Positions 25,032-32,874 of a DNA stretch of 64,000 nt are shown here, in pieces. The position numbers and the translations under genes were made by a program. Under the pieces are notes generated by a model. The model saw only the letters and a program-made list of their open reading frames with translations. It was not told the DNA's origin and ran no database searches. Each line of letters begins with the position of its first letter. Position 1 is the stretch's first letter. The DNA comes from Nitrospirales bacterium LBB_01 (lineage in GTDB: Bacteria; Nitrospirota; Thermodesulfovibrionia; Thermodesulfovibrionales; Magnetobacteriaceae): the NCBI GenBank assembly GCA_004376055.2, contig CP049016.1:124001-188000 (forward strand). Reading direction: 5' to 3'.

Positions 25032-25993
25032 CGTCTTTTTGGCACTGATAAGATGTCAATGTTTATGGCTTGAAGGAGCATCTGAAATGATACGATAATT
25101 GGAAGCGCTGCAAGCATAATTGTGCCGGGAGACCTGATTAGCCCGGTAAGAGACGACTGCACCCACTCATAAAGCCCCAAAGACACGCCAAACAAAAACA
25201 TCGGAATCCCCAAAAGCATATAGACTGATGCCATGTTGAAATCATAGAGAAAATATTTAAGTAAAATCCTCCTTAATAGACCTGACAAGAGCTTAGACGG
25301 AAAGCTAATGAGTGTTTTGGGGATATTGAGTGAGCTGTTTTCATCCCCATACTTTGCTGGAATGTCAACGTCGGCAGCAACTGCGTTTATGATGTTTAAA
25401 TTAATCAGCATATCGGATTCAAAAAAGTATCCGGCAGATATTTTATCAAAATCAAGTCTTCTAAGCGTTTGTGAGGATATGGCAGTGTAGCCGTTTGTGG
25501 GGTCAGAAAGATTCCAGTACCCGGAGGTTAACTTAAGAACAAAAGACAGAGCGCTGTTACCAAAAAGACGAATAAAGGGCATAGCTTTAAGCGCTCTGAA
25601 ATTGAAAAATCTGTTACCTTTCGCGTAATCAGCAGAGCAATCAATTATGGGAGCAATCAAATCTTTCAGATACGCAGGGTCCATCTGACCATCGCCGTCC
25701 ATTTTAACGACAACCGTGCAATTAAGCTCTAACGCCCTCTTGTACCCCTCAATGACGGCGCCGCCAACACCCTTGTTTTTATAGTTATAAATTACGCTGA
25801 CTCTATGGTCGGCCTCATACTCGGCAGCTTTACCAGAATACTCAGGGCAGCCGTCATCCACTACGATAATCTCAGACACGTCGGCCGGTATAGCTTGTAT
25901 CACATCGCCAATATAGTGATAGACCTTGTAGGCCGGAATCACAACGGCAAGTCTGTGTGCCATGTCATCGTGTACTTTTTTCATATTGTACAT
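25025..25993 (-). CDS. Family 2 glycosyltransferase, polyprenyl-phosphate type
   Basis: A 322-aa DPM1/GtrB-like GT2 enzyme that would load a sugar on polyprenyl phosphate. The catalytic domain shows VVIPAYKVYHYIGDVI, IIVVDDGCPEYSG and VVKMDGDGQMDP (DxD). Two C-terminal transmembrane helices follow near residues 255-315. Such enzymes feed GT-C transferases, and the TPR membrane protein downstream could be the user of the lipid-linked sugar; that link is inference. No clear ribosome site precedes ATG 25993; ATG 25984 or 25963 may be the start. Confidence 0.88.
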   Translation of the reverse strand: MYNMKKVHDDMAHRLAVVIPAYKVYHYIGDVIQAIPADVSEIIVVDDGCPEYSGKAAEYEADHRVSVIYNYKNKGVGGAVIEGYKRALELNCTVVVKMDGDGQMDPAYLKDLIAPIIDCSADYAKGNRFFNFRALKAMPFIRLFGNSALSFVLKLTSGYWNLSDPTNGYTAISSQTLRRLDFDKISAGYFFESDMLINLNIINAVAADVDIPAKYGDENSSLNIPKTLISFPSKLLSGLLRRILLKYFLYDFNMASVYMLLGIPMFLFGVSLGLYEWVQSSLTGLIRSPGTIMLAALPIIVSFQMLLQAINIDILSVPKRRC

Positions 25994-26189
25994 ATTTTAC
26001 ATTTAAGCTCCAATTTTTGCCATTAGTTTGTTTATAAAAACTGATTAATTCAATCTTTTAAAATCTTATTGACAACACACAAAAAATAATGTTACCCTGT
26101 GAGATAGGTAGCTAATATTTGCATGAGAGGACGTCCGTGATTGAGTGGGAAATGTCGGGGTTTAAAATCTGTAAAAGCGGAGGGTAGTT

Positions 26190-26492
26190 ATGGGTACACA
26201 TGAGGTGGGGGTTGGGCATAACGTAAAAAGATATGTGTTTTTGGGTTCGTTTCTGGGGGGGCTTATTGGGGCAACGGCAGCTCTCTTACTTGTGCCGCAA
26301 AGTCCAGAGGACAGAAAAAAGACCCTTACCGATATTCAGAGAGACTTGTTTAATCCGGTAAAAAACAAGTTTCAAGAGCTGGTTGAACACGTAGGTGACT
26401 CTCTAATAAAGGCAATTGACGATGCCGCTAAGAATGCCGTTGAAAATGTATCTGAAAGCATGGTTGAAACTATCGATGATGTTGATGACTAA
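26190..26492 (+). CDS. YtxH-domain protein, first copy
   Basis: A 100-aa protein with a Gly-rich N-terminal transmembrane helix (FLGSFLGGLIGATAALLLVPQSPEDRKKTL) typical of YtxH proteins, then an amphipathic helical tail. GGAGGG precedes ATG 26190. YtxH proteins are associated with general stress in Firmicutes, but no biochemical role is settled. Together with the next two genes it forms an operon; a TTGACA lies about 120 bases upstream without a good matching -10. Confidence 0.8.
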   Translation: MGTHEVGVGHNVKRYVFLGSFLGGLIGATAALLLVPQSPEDRKKTLTDIQRDLFNPVKNKFQELVEHVGDSLIKAIDDAAKNAVENVSESMVETIDDVDD

Positions 26493-26518
26493 AATAGCGT
26501 CAGGTAAGGGGTGTCTGT

Positions 26519-26932
26519 ATGGATACTAAGCTCTTTTTGTTGCTGTCTTTTGTGTTGCTTGCCGTGTTAGTACCGTTTCTTGTGCATATACTTATCCAGG
26601 TAAGCCGTATGATTGGTTCACTGACAGGATTAATAAAAACCACGGATACATCCCTTTCTAACCTCATGTCGGAGGTCACAGTAACGGTTAAGACCGCAAA
26701 CAATATAGTTAAAACAATAGATGAGGTCATAGCCGGATTCAGAGAGTTTCTTGGCGCTCTGAAGGAATTAGGAGAAGGCGCAAAGAAGCTATCCAGCGCA
26801 CTTAAGGACTCGGTCGGATACTTTGTCAATCTGATGTCGCAAACGTCCGGCTTACTCGGTTTATTAAAAAAAGCGATAGAAATGCTAATGAAAGGTATAA
26901 AGAAAAAAGGAGGTCAAAATGAGCAAGAATGA
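26519..26932 (+). CDS. DUF948-like membrane protein
   Basis: A 137-aa protein with one N-terminal transmembrane helix (FLLLSFVLLAVLVPFLVHILIQV) and a long helical region with heptad-like Ser/Thr/Val spacing, the layout of DUF948 proteins. It starts 26 bases after the first YtxH gene and overlaps the second YtxH gene by 14 bases. The C-terminus is Lys/Gly rich (GIKKKGGQNEQE). Function is unknown; it probably sits in the inner membrane with its helix in the cytosol. Confidence 0.72.
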   Translation: MDTKLFLLLSFVLLAVLVPFLVHILIQVSRMIGSLTGLIKTTDTSLSNLMSEVTVTVKTANNIVKTIDEVIAGFREFLGALKELGEGAKKLSSALKDSVGYFVNLMSQTSGLLGLLKKAIEMLMKGIKKKGGQNEQE

Positions 26933-27344
26933 GGAAAAAAAGGGTGTTTCATCTGCTTTTATAGCAGTGGCAACGGTGCTTGGCAGTATGGCCGGGGCTT
27001 TGATAGGTCTTGTAATTGCCCCTCAGTCAGGTAAACAGACAAGAGAAAAGATAAAAGAAACCTACAGTGGATTGGTTGACAACGTCAACTCTGTTGTAAA
27101 GAAAGTTGACGGTACACTGCCCGGCGTTCTGGAGAAATTTAAAACAGAGCTTAAAGAAGTCCCCGAACATTTTAAAAGCGACTTCTTAACACTGTCTAAG
27201 GAAACTGAGGGGAAATTTAGCCAGGCTGTTGAAAAGGGCAATACAATAATAAGCGGATTTAGAAACACTCTTTCCTCTACTTTGGATGATGGGAAAAAGG
27301 TGATAGCCGCCAAATTTGACAGTGACGAAAAAAAAAAGAAATAG
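26919..27344 (+). CDS. YtxH-domain protein, second copy
   Basis: A 141-aa paralogue of the gene at 26190, again with a Gly/Ala-rich helix (VATVLGSMAGALIGLVIAPQSGKQTREKI) and a longer amphipathic tail that may coil or bind membranes. GGAGGT precedes ATG 26919. Together with the DUF948-like protein it may form a membrane-surface complex; this rests only on the operon and shared layout. Confidence 0.8.
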   Translation: MSKNEEKKGVSSAFIAVATVLGSMAGALIGLVIAPQSGKQTREKIKETYSGLVDNVNSVVKKVDGTLPGVLEKFKTELKEVPEHFKSDFLTLSKETEGKFSQAVEKGNTIISGFRNTLSSTLDDGKKVIAAKFDSDEKKKK

Positions 27345-27452
27345 CCTCTGAAGCCATAAGCACAGAAAAACATCAAAAGGCGAAAAGAGGCCGCAAGTCA
27401 CGTATAGTAAACCCAGCTTTGGTTTTGCATTCACAGTCAGAAAAGAAAATTT

Positions 27453-27529
27453 AACCACAGATGGACACAGACATACACAGATAAAAATGAATATTCCCAA
27501 TCTGTGTTAATCCGTGTGTATCTGTGGTT
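27453..27529. repeat. 30-bp imperfect palindrome (CACAGAT-type)
   Basis: AACCACAGAT...ACACAGAT at 27453-27482 is inverted at 27500-27529 with about 24 of 30 positions matching and a 17-base spacer. It ends 15 bases before the queA start. CACAGAT/ATCTGTG palindromes of this kind recur in many bacterial genomes as dispersed repeats. Confidence 0.65.
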
Positions 27530-27544
27530 TATTCTGTGGTATTA

Positions 27545-28558
27545 ATGTTAAACACATCTGATTTCAACTACGACTTACCGGCGGAACTGATAGCCATGAG
27601 GCCGGCTGAAAAAAGGCAGAGGGCGCGCCTCATGGTGTTAAAAAGAGACGGTTCCACAGTGCAGAGCGTATTTGAAAACTTACCGGAGTATTTAAATTCC
27701 GGCGATATGCTGATTCTTAATGAAACAAAAGTAGTTCCGGCAAGACTTATCGGTAAAACTCAGGGCGGCAAACCTTTGGACATTCTGATAACCGGAAAGA
27801 CGGCTGAGGGCCGCCATAGCATACTATCACGCGGGAAATACAGCGGTATACTGTACTTTGACGGCGGCTTTAGCTGCCGGGTTTATGAGGGCAAAGAGGC
27901 CGAGTTTCAAAGCTCTGAAAACTTTACCAAATTGATTTTTAAAAACGGACTTATGCCCCTTCCGCCCTATATCACCCGCCATCCTGAGGACTCAGACAAG
28001 GAGCGCTACCAATGTGTTTACGCTAAATATGAGGGATCAATAGCGGCTCCAACTGCGGGGCTTCATTTCACAGAGGACTTACTTGCACAAATCAAAACTA
28101 AAGGGGTTACAATCCGTGCCGTAACACATCACGTGGGAACCGGTACTTTTAGACCTGTGAAAACCAAGTTTGTAGAAGAACACAGAATGGATGAGGAGCG
28201 CTTTGAGATGAACTCCTCCCTAGTTCATGACATAGCCTCTGTGAGAGCCAACGGAGGCAGAGTTATCTATGTGGGAACCACAGTAACCAGAGCAGTTGAA
28301 AGCGTACTGTCGGGGGTTGCTGTAATTGATGACTCAACAGATGGAAAACTCAGAGGAAGAACGTCTTTTTTCATTTACCCGGGATATGTATTTAAGGGAG
28401 CTGATGCAATTATTACGAATTTTCATCTGCCGCGCTCCACACCGCTTTTTCTTGTCAGCGCTTTCATTGGCAGAGATAACGTGTTAAGCGCTTATAAAGA
28501 GGCAATCAAGGGAGGGTATAGATTTTTCTCATATGGTGATGCTATGCTATTAATATGA
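27545..28558 (+). CDS. queA: tRNA S-adenosylmethionine ribosyltransferase-isomerase
   Basis: QueA transfers the ribosyl part of AdoMet to preQ1 in tRNA during queuosine synthesis. The N-terminus FNYDLPAELIAMRPAEKRQRARLMVL, the block GDMLILNETKVVPARL, the APTAGLHFTEDLL motif and the C-terminal ITNFHLPRSTPLFLVSA are all present. The frame begins at 27524, but ATG 27545 matches the family N-terminus. The stop overlaps the next ATG by four bases. No other queuosine genes are in the window. Confidence 0.96.
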   Translation: MLNTSDFNYDLPAELIAMRPAEKRQRARLMVLKRDGSTVQSVFENLPEYLNSGDMLILNETKVVPARLIGKTQGGKPLDILITGKTAEGRHSILSRGKYSGILYFDGGFSCRVYEGKEAEFQSSENFTKLIFKNGLMPLPPYITRHPEDSDKERYQCVYAKYEGSIAAPTAGLHFTEDLLAQIKTKGVTIRAVTHHVGTGTFRPVKTKFVEEHRMDEERFEMNSSLVHDIASVRANGGRVIYVGTTVTRAVESVLSGVAVIDDSTDGKLRGRTSFFIYPGYVFKGADAIITNFHLPRSTPLFLVSAFIGRDNVLSAYKEAIKGGYRFFSYGDAMLLI

Positions 28559-29304
28559 AGTTAGGTTTTTTTGGCAAGTTTGATTACAACTTCATAGAGG
28601 GAAAGGGGCTATTGATAGCTGTAATTATTTCTTTTTCGTCAATTAGTTTTATAATCGGTTTTTTTGCCGGCAAGAAGTTCTCCTCTGGTGAGATACCGCA
28701 ATCGGCTAAGAAGATAGGCGGTTATGTAGTTACAGAGGTTAAGACGCTTAAAGAGGAAACATCGCACGCTGTAACACCCGAGCCAGCTACAACTGTCAAT
28801 GTTAAACAACAGGAATACACAGCGCCTGAGGCAACGCCGCAACAAGCGCAAAAGCCTGCCGCAGCTGACACTCCGCAAGCAAGCGAGAAACCTGCTGCAG
28901 AGCCTATGTTAGAAGTGCAAGAGCCTGTGTCAAAACCTCCACAGCAAGTCAAAGAACATCAGGCGGCTAAGACTCCTGAGCCAAAAGCGGCAGTAAAAAA
29001 ACCTGTGCAGCCAAAAGTGAAACCAGCCCAGGAAAAGCAGTCAAAGCAGCCTGAGACACCACACGGGCAGATGTATTATATCCAGGTGGGGGCTTTTAAA
29101 AATGTGGAGGAGGCTGAAAAAATCCAAGAGGATCTAAGGAGAAAGGGATTTAGTGCAAATATTTTAAAAACTCCGATAAAAGACGGCGTCACTTTGTTTA
29201 AGGTACGGGTTGGCGATTACAGTTCACAGGCGGAGGCAAATGCCATCTTAGGACGGCTTAGCAAAAAAGGCTTTAAGGGCTTTACAAGAGGTGAACCACG
29301 TTAA
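28555..29304 (+). CDS. SPOR-domain inner membrane protein
   Basis: A 249-aa protein with one N-terminal transmembrane helix (LLIAVIISFSSISFIIGFFAG), a Pro/Ala/Lys/Gln-rich periplasmic linker (about residues 60-165) and a C-terminal SPOR domain (MYYIQVGAFKNVEEAEKIQEDL ... FKVRVGDYSS). SPOR domains bind denuded glycan strands at the division septum. It overlaps queA by ATGA. It resembles FtsN-like or DedD-like proteins in layout, but orthology is not claimed. Confidence 0.9.
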   Translation: MKLGFFGKFDYNFIEGKGLLIAVIISFSSISFIIGFFAGKKFSSGEIPQSAKKIGGYVVTEVKTLKEETSHAVTPEPATTVNVKQQEYTAPEATPQQAQKPAAADTPQASEKPAAEPMLEVQEPVSKPPQQVKEHQAAKTPEPKAAVKKPVQPKVKPAQEKQSKQPETPHGQMYYIQVGAFKNVEEAEKIQEDLRRKGFSANILKTPIKDGVTLFKVRVGDYSSQAEANAILGRLSKKGFKGFTRGEPR

Positions 29305-29336
29305 CCGTACAACTAAGCGCAGAATCGGAAAAAGAA

Positions 29337-30242
29337 ATGAATATCCTAAATGGGTCAGTATCGGGAGCTTTCAAGCTGATACAAGACTCTCTTGGGGTTG
29401 TGATAAGCCTCAGAGGCGACAAGGTCATTATTGATGGCACTGATGATGAGAAAGTAAAAATGGCTGAAAAACTTGTCCATGATATTTATGATCTCAAGCG
29501 TGAAGGGCCGCATCTGAAGACAAATGATATAATAGAGGCCGTTATGAATTTAAATGCAAATGGCAGCAGCCTGAAAGACATGATTATTCCAGTGCCATCG
29601 AAAATAAAATATGTTATTCCGAAAACTGAAACTCAGAGAAAGTACGTGGAGGCTATCAAACACAACGATATAGTGGTTGGAATAGGTCCGGCGGGGACCG
29701 GTAAGACGTACCTTGCCGTTGCTATGGCTGTAACAGCGTATATGAAAAAAGAGGTCAGCAGAATAATTCTTGCAAGACCTGCTGTTGAGGCTGGAGAGAG
29801 GCTGGGTTTTCTTCCCGGTGATATACACGAAAAAATTAATCCCTATCTTAGACCCCTCTACGACGCCCTTTTTGACATGATGGACGCCGATAGGGTATCA
29901 TTGCTGGTTGAACGCGGAGTGCTTGAAATAGCGCCGCTAGCGTATATGAGAGGAAGAACTCTGCGGGATGCTTTTGTTATACTTGATGAGGCACAGAATA
30001 CGACATCTGAACAGATGAAAATGTATCTGACAAGACTGGGTCCTGAGTCAAGGACGGTTATAACTGGAGATGTGACTCAGGTGGATTTACCCCATGAGAG
30101 GGTCTCAGGCCTGGTTGAGATAGAAACTGTCTTAAGAGGAATTGACGGTATAAAGTTTGTATATTTCAGTGAAAAGGATGTTGTCAGGCATCGTCTGGTA
30201 AAGGAAATCATTAAGGCTTATGAAAAGCATGAAAATCATTAA
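29337..30242 (+). CDS. phoH: PhoH-family ATPase
   Basis: A 301-aa cytosolic P-loop protein: IGPAGTGKTYLAVAMA is the Walker A region, VILDEAQNTT the Walker B region, and VITGDVTQVDLP follows, all typical of PhoH/PhoL. The first 65 residues are KH-like. The frame is open about 40 bases upstream of ATG 29337 and those codons look protein-like (V-Q-L-S-A-E-S-E-K-E), but contain no standard start. PhoH-like proteins next to YbeY take part in RNA metabolism and ribosome maturation. Confidence 0.93.
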   Translation: MNILNGSVSGAFKLIQDSLGVVISLRGDKVIIDGTDDEKVKMAEKLVHDIYDLKREGPHLKTNDIIEAVMNLNANGSSLKDMIIPVPSKIKYVIPKTETQRKYVEAIKHNDIVVGIGPAGTGKTYLAVAMAVTAYMKKEVSRIILARPAVEAGERLGFLPGDIHEKINPYLRPLYDALFDMMDADRVSLLVERGVLEIAPLAYMRGRTLRDAFVILDEAQNTTSEQMKMYLTRLGPESRTVITGDVTQVDLPHERVSGLVEIETVLRGIDGIKFVYFSEKDVVRHRLVKEIIKAYEKHENH

Positions 30243-31788
30243 CATTAAACATAAAAAATTGGATTTTAACAAAACCAATATTATTAATTTGGTTTTTGTA
30301 ATTTTGCTTTCCACTTTAATTTCTCTTGCAATCAGTAAAACACTGGTACTTGAGCATTTTATCGGTGTCTTTTTCATATCTGCAATCAGCCTCTCTATAA
30401 TGTTTATGGATATTTTCCGCTATAAGCCATCTTATTTAAAGCAGCGTAAGATGCTTATTCTTCTGGGAATAATGTTTTTTACGACTGTAGTTTTTAGCAG
30501 AATAACCGAGTATGTGCTTTTTACCTTCGTCAAAGGCTTTGGCATACTTGAGCTTAAATCTCTGACCTATGGAATACCCGTGCACTCTGGAGCTATGCTG
30601 GTTGCTTTACTCTTTGATTCGCACACGGCTATAATTTTTGCCTTTATAATGAGTATCATCTCAGGGATATGGCAGCAAGACCCGTACTACACGTTCTACG
30701 TGTTTGCAGGAAGCATTGTGGCCGCTTTCAGCGTTATACGGTGTAAGAGGCGCACTGATTTATTACGCGGCGGGTTATACGTAAGCGCTGTAAATGTTGT
30801 CTCAGCAGCAATCATAGCTTTCCTTGGCAATGGTCAGGACATGTTTCAGTCCCTTCACTCTCTGATTTTTGCTGCCACAACGGGTATTACAATATCTGCA
30901 TACGTTTCGATTGTCTTACCGACTTTTGAGTATCTGTTTAAGATTACCACAGATATATCTTTGATAGAGCTTCTGGATTTAAACCAGCCTCTGATGAAAA
31001 ACCTGATGATAAATGCCCCCGGCACGTACCACCATAGCGTGATTGTGGGAAACCTTGTTGAGGCTGCCTCAGAGCAAATCGGGGTCAATCCGCTTTTGGC
31101 AAGAGTTACGGCTTACTACCATGACATAGGGAAGATAAAGATGCCGGACTACTTTATTGAAAACCAGTCAAGCGCCATAAATAAACACGAAAAGCTGACT
31201 CCGCATATGAGCAGCATGATACTTATTTCACATGTCAAGGAGGGGCTTGAGCTGGCCGATGAGTATAAGCTGCCGGAGCCTGTCAAAGACATCATAACTC
31301 AGCACCATGGTACTCATCTCATAACGTACTTTTATCAGAAAGCGAAAGAGGAGCAGGCAGACCCACCGGATGAGGAGGATTACAGATACCCCGGGCCTAA
31401 GCCGCAAACCAGAGTGGCAGCCCTTGTAATGATAGCGGACGCCGTAGAGGCAGCCTCAAGAGTTATCAAAGATCCAACTCCTGCAAGGGTCTCGGGGCTT
31501 GTTGAAAAAATCATCAACAACGTCCTTCTGGATGGTCAGTTGAGCGAGTGTGATCTGACTCTTAAAAATATAAATGTCATAAAGGAGCGCTTTACGTATA
31601 TCCTGCTTGGTATTTTACATAAGAGGATAGAGTATCCTGGGTTTGATTTCAATAAACCTACATCAGGGGAAGGTGAAAAAGATAAGAGTCTCGATAAGGA
31701 ATCTCAGCAAAAAGATAAAGACAGACACAGTGGCGATAAAACTCCGCCTCAAACTGGCGCTAAGGTACTTGAATTTAAAAAGGGCTGA
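30220..31788 (+). CDS. Membrane HD-domain phosphohydrolase (PgpH-like, no extracellular domain)
   Basis: A 522-aa protein with about seven transmembrane segments and a cytosolic HD domain: TYHHSVIVGNLVEAASEQI, the metal site AYYHDIGKIKMPDYF, ILISHVKEG and IITQHHGTHL. This is the core of PgpH/YqfF enzymes that hydrolyse cyclic di-AMP. The large extracytoplasmic 7TMR-HDED domain usual in PgpH is absent: there is only about one helix before the helical bundle, hence the shorter length. The start overlaps phoH by 23 bases (ATG 30229 is an alternative). The C-terminal tail is highly charged and overlaps ybeY. Confidence 0.85.
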   Translation: MKSMKIINIKHKKLDFNKTNIINLVFVILLSTLISLAISKTLVLEHFIGVFFISAISLSIMFMDIFRYKPSYLKQRKMLILLGIMFFTTVVFSRITEYVLFTFVKGFGILELKSLTYGIPVHSGAMLVALLFDSHTAIIFAFIMSIISGIWQQDPYYTFYVFAGSIVAAFSVIRCKRRTDLLRGGLYVSAVNVVSAAIIAFLGNGQDMFQSLHSLIFAATTGITISAYVSIVLPTFEYLFKITTDISLIELLDLNQPLMKNLMINAPGTYHHSVIVGNLVEAASEQIGVNPLLARVTAYYHDIGKIKMPDYFIENQSSAINKHEKLTPHMSSMILISHVKEGLELADEYKLPEPVKDIITQHHGTHLITYFYQKAKEEQADPPDEEDYRYPGPKPQTRVAALVMIADAVEAASRVIKDPTPARVSGLVEKIINNVLLDGQLSECDLTLKNINVIKERFTYILLGILHKRIEYPGFDFNKPTSGEGEKDKSLDKESQQKDKDRHSGDKTPPQTGAKVLEFKKG

Positions 31789-32122
31789 GCTTGACGTATT
31801 GTTTGTCGGCAGCCGCAAAATGAAAATCATGAACAATCGGTATAGGGCTGAAAATACTGCTACCGATGTGTTGTCCTTTCCACAGTATAATTCACTAAAA
31901 GAGCTGCCAAAGGATATGGATTATCTGCTGGGAGATATTGTTGTAAACATTGAACATCCCTCGCTGGATGCATCGTTTGACCACATAGACCGGCTTTTAA
32001 TTCACGGGCTTTTACATCTTACAGGGTATGATCATGAAAAAAGCCCCCGTATGGCTGCAAAGATGTTTAAAAAAGAAGAGGAACTGCTTAGTGCCATTAA
32101 GAAGATGGGCGGAGAGTGCTAA
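31673..32122 (+). CDS. ybeY: Endoribonuclease YbeY
   Basis: YbeY is a zinc-dependent ribonuclease for 16S rRNA 3'-end processing and ribosome quality control. The metal motif HGLLHLTGYDHEK is complete, and TDVLSFPQY and LLGDIVVNIEH match the family. The frame opens at 31643, but GTG 31673 after GGGGAAGG gives a sensible N-terminus (K-K-I-R-V-S-I). With that start the gene overlaps the HD-protein gene by 116 bases in another frame, a long overlap. It also overlaps the next gene. Confidence 0.93.
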   Translation: MKKIRVSIRNLSKKIKTDTVAIKLRLKLALRYLNLKRAELDVLFVGSRKMKIMNNRYRAENTATDVLSFPQYNSLKELPKDMDYLLGDIVVNIEHPSLDASFDHIDRLLIHGLLHLTGYDHEKSPRMAAKMFKKEEELLSAIKKMGGEC

Positions 32123-32789
32123 TAATGCCATAGAGGGTATATTAGGTGCGGCAAGGTCTCAGCGGCACCTTCGCTATCACCTGTATGCCGCCGCAATTGT
32201 GCTGCTATTTTGCTACGTTGTTGGTATTACTAAAACAGAGTTTCTAATTATTTCTGTAACGATAATGCTCATCATAGCGCTTGAGCTGCTTAATACAAGT
32301 ATAGAGGCTGTCGTGAATCTGCTGTCACCGGAGATAAATGAATTTGCAAGGATTGCAAAGGACGTTGCTGCAGGGGCAGTGCTAACCACAGCAGTAGGTG
32401 CAGTGGTTATCGGCTATATAATTTTGTTTCCATATCTTGTCACGTTTTTTAACAACGGGCTTACTGTTGCCACACACGGCGGTAATGATATTGCAGTGCT
32501 TGCCTTGTTAATTGTTATCATTTTAGTGGTAATTATTAAAGCCTTAAGTAAGAGGGGGCATCCACTGAGGGGCGGTATGCCAAGCGGTCACGCTGCTGTT
32601 GCGTTTTCCATATGGGTATCCATTACGCTTATCACTAAAAATTTGCTTGCCTCCGTGTTTGCCTTTGCTGCGGCTCTTTTGATAGCACAAAGCAGGGTTG
32701 CTATAAGAGTACATACTAAGTGGGAGGTTTTAATAGGCTCAGTCATTGGCTCTTTGCTGACCTATGCGCTTTTTAGGTTTTTTGCTTAG
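32091..32789 (+). CDS. dgkA: Fused diacylglycerol/undecaprenol kinase and PAP2 phosphatase
   Basis: The N-terminal 110 residues are a DgkA-type small membrane kinase (ELLNTSIEAVVNLL, RIAKDVAAGAVL). The C-terminal half is a PAP2 acid phosphatase-like domain (GGMPSGHAAVAFS, then SRVAIRVHTKWEVLIG). DgkA of Gram-positives phosphorylates undecaprenol, and PAP2 enzymes dephosphorylate undecaprenyl pyrophosphate, so one chain could handle lipid-carrier recycling. The PAP2 third motif has Glu where Asp is usual. The frame opens at 32028, but GTG 32091 fits best, overlapping ybeY by 32 bases. Confidence 0.86.
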   Translation: MPLRRWAESANNAIEGILGAARSQRHLRYHLYAAAIVLLFCYVVGITKTEFLIISVTIMLIIALELLNTSIEAVVNLLSPEINEFARIAKDVAAGAVLTTAVGAVVIGYIILFPYLVTFFNNGLTVATHGGNDIAVLALLIVIILVVIIKALSKRGHPLRGGMPSGHAAVAFSIWVSITLITKNLLASVFAFAAALLIAQSRVAIRVHTKWEVLIGSVIGSLLTYALFRFFA

Positions 32790-32799
32790 ACATCTACTA

Positions 32800-32829
32800 T
32801 TGCCTTTTACATTGACATTGAGTTATAAT
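32800..32829 (+). promoter_or_regulatory. Possible promoter of the EEP-Fic-PLD cassette
   Basis: TTGCCT (32800-32805) and TATAAT (32824-32829) are 18 bases apart and lie 46 bases before the EEP gene's ATG, giving the three-gene unit its own possible start. The nearby TTGACA at 32812 is too close to the TATAAT box to be its -35. Confidence 0.45.
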
Positions 32830-32874
32830 GCGTCATCTACGGGTTGCTAAAAACACTATTAAGGAACTTATAAC

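Noticed and set aside
29295-29336. Upstream extension of phoH
   Set aside because: The codons look protein-like but no standard start codon or ribosome site is present before the in-frame TGA at 29292, so ATG 29337 was kept.
32812-32829. TTGACA with TATAAT upstream of the EEP gene as a promoter pair
   Set aside because: Only six bases separate the boxes; TTGCCT at 32800 with 18-base spacing is the better -35.
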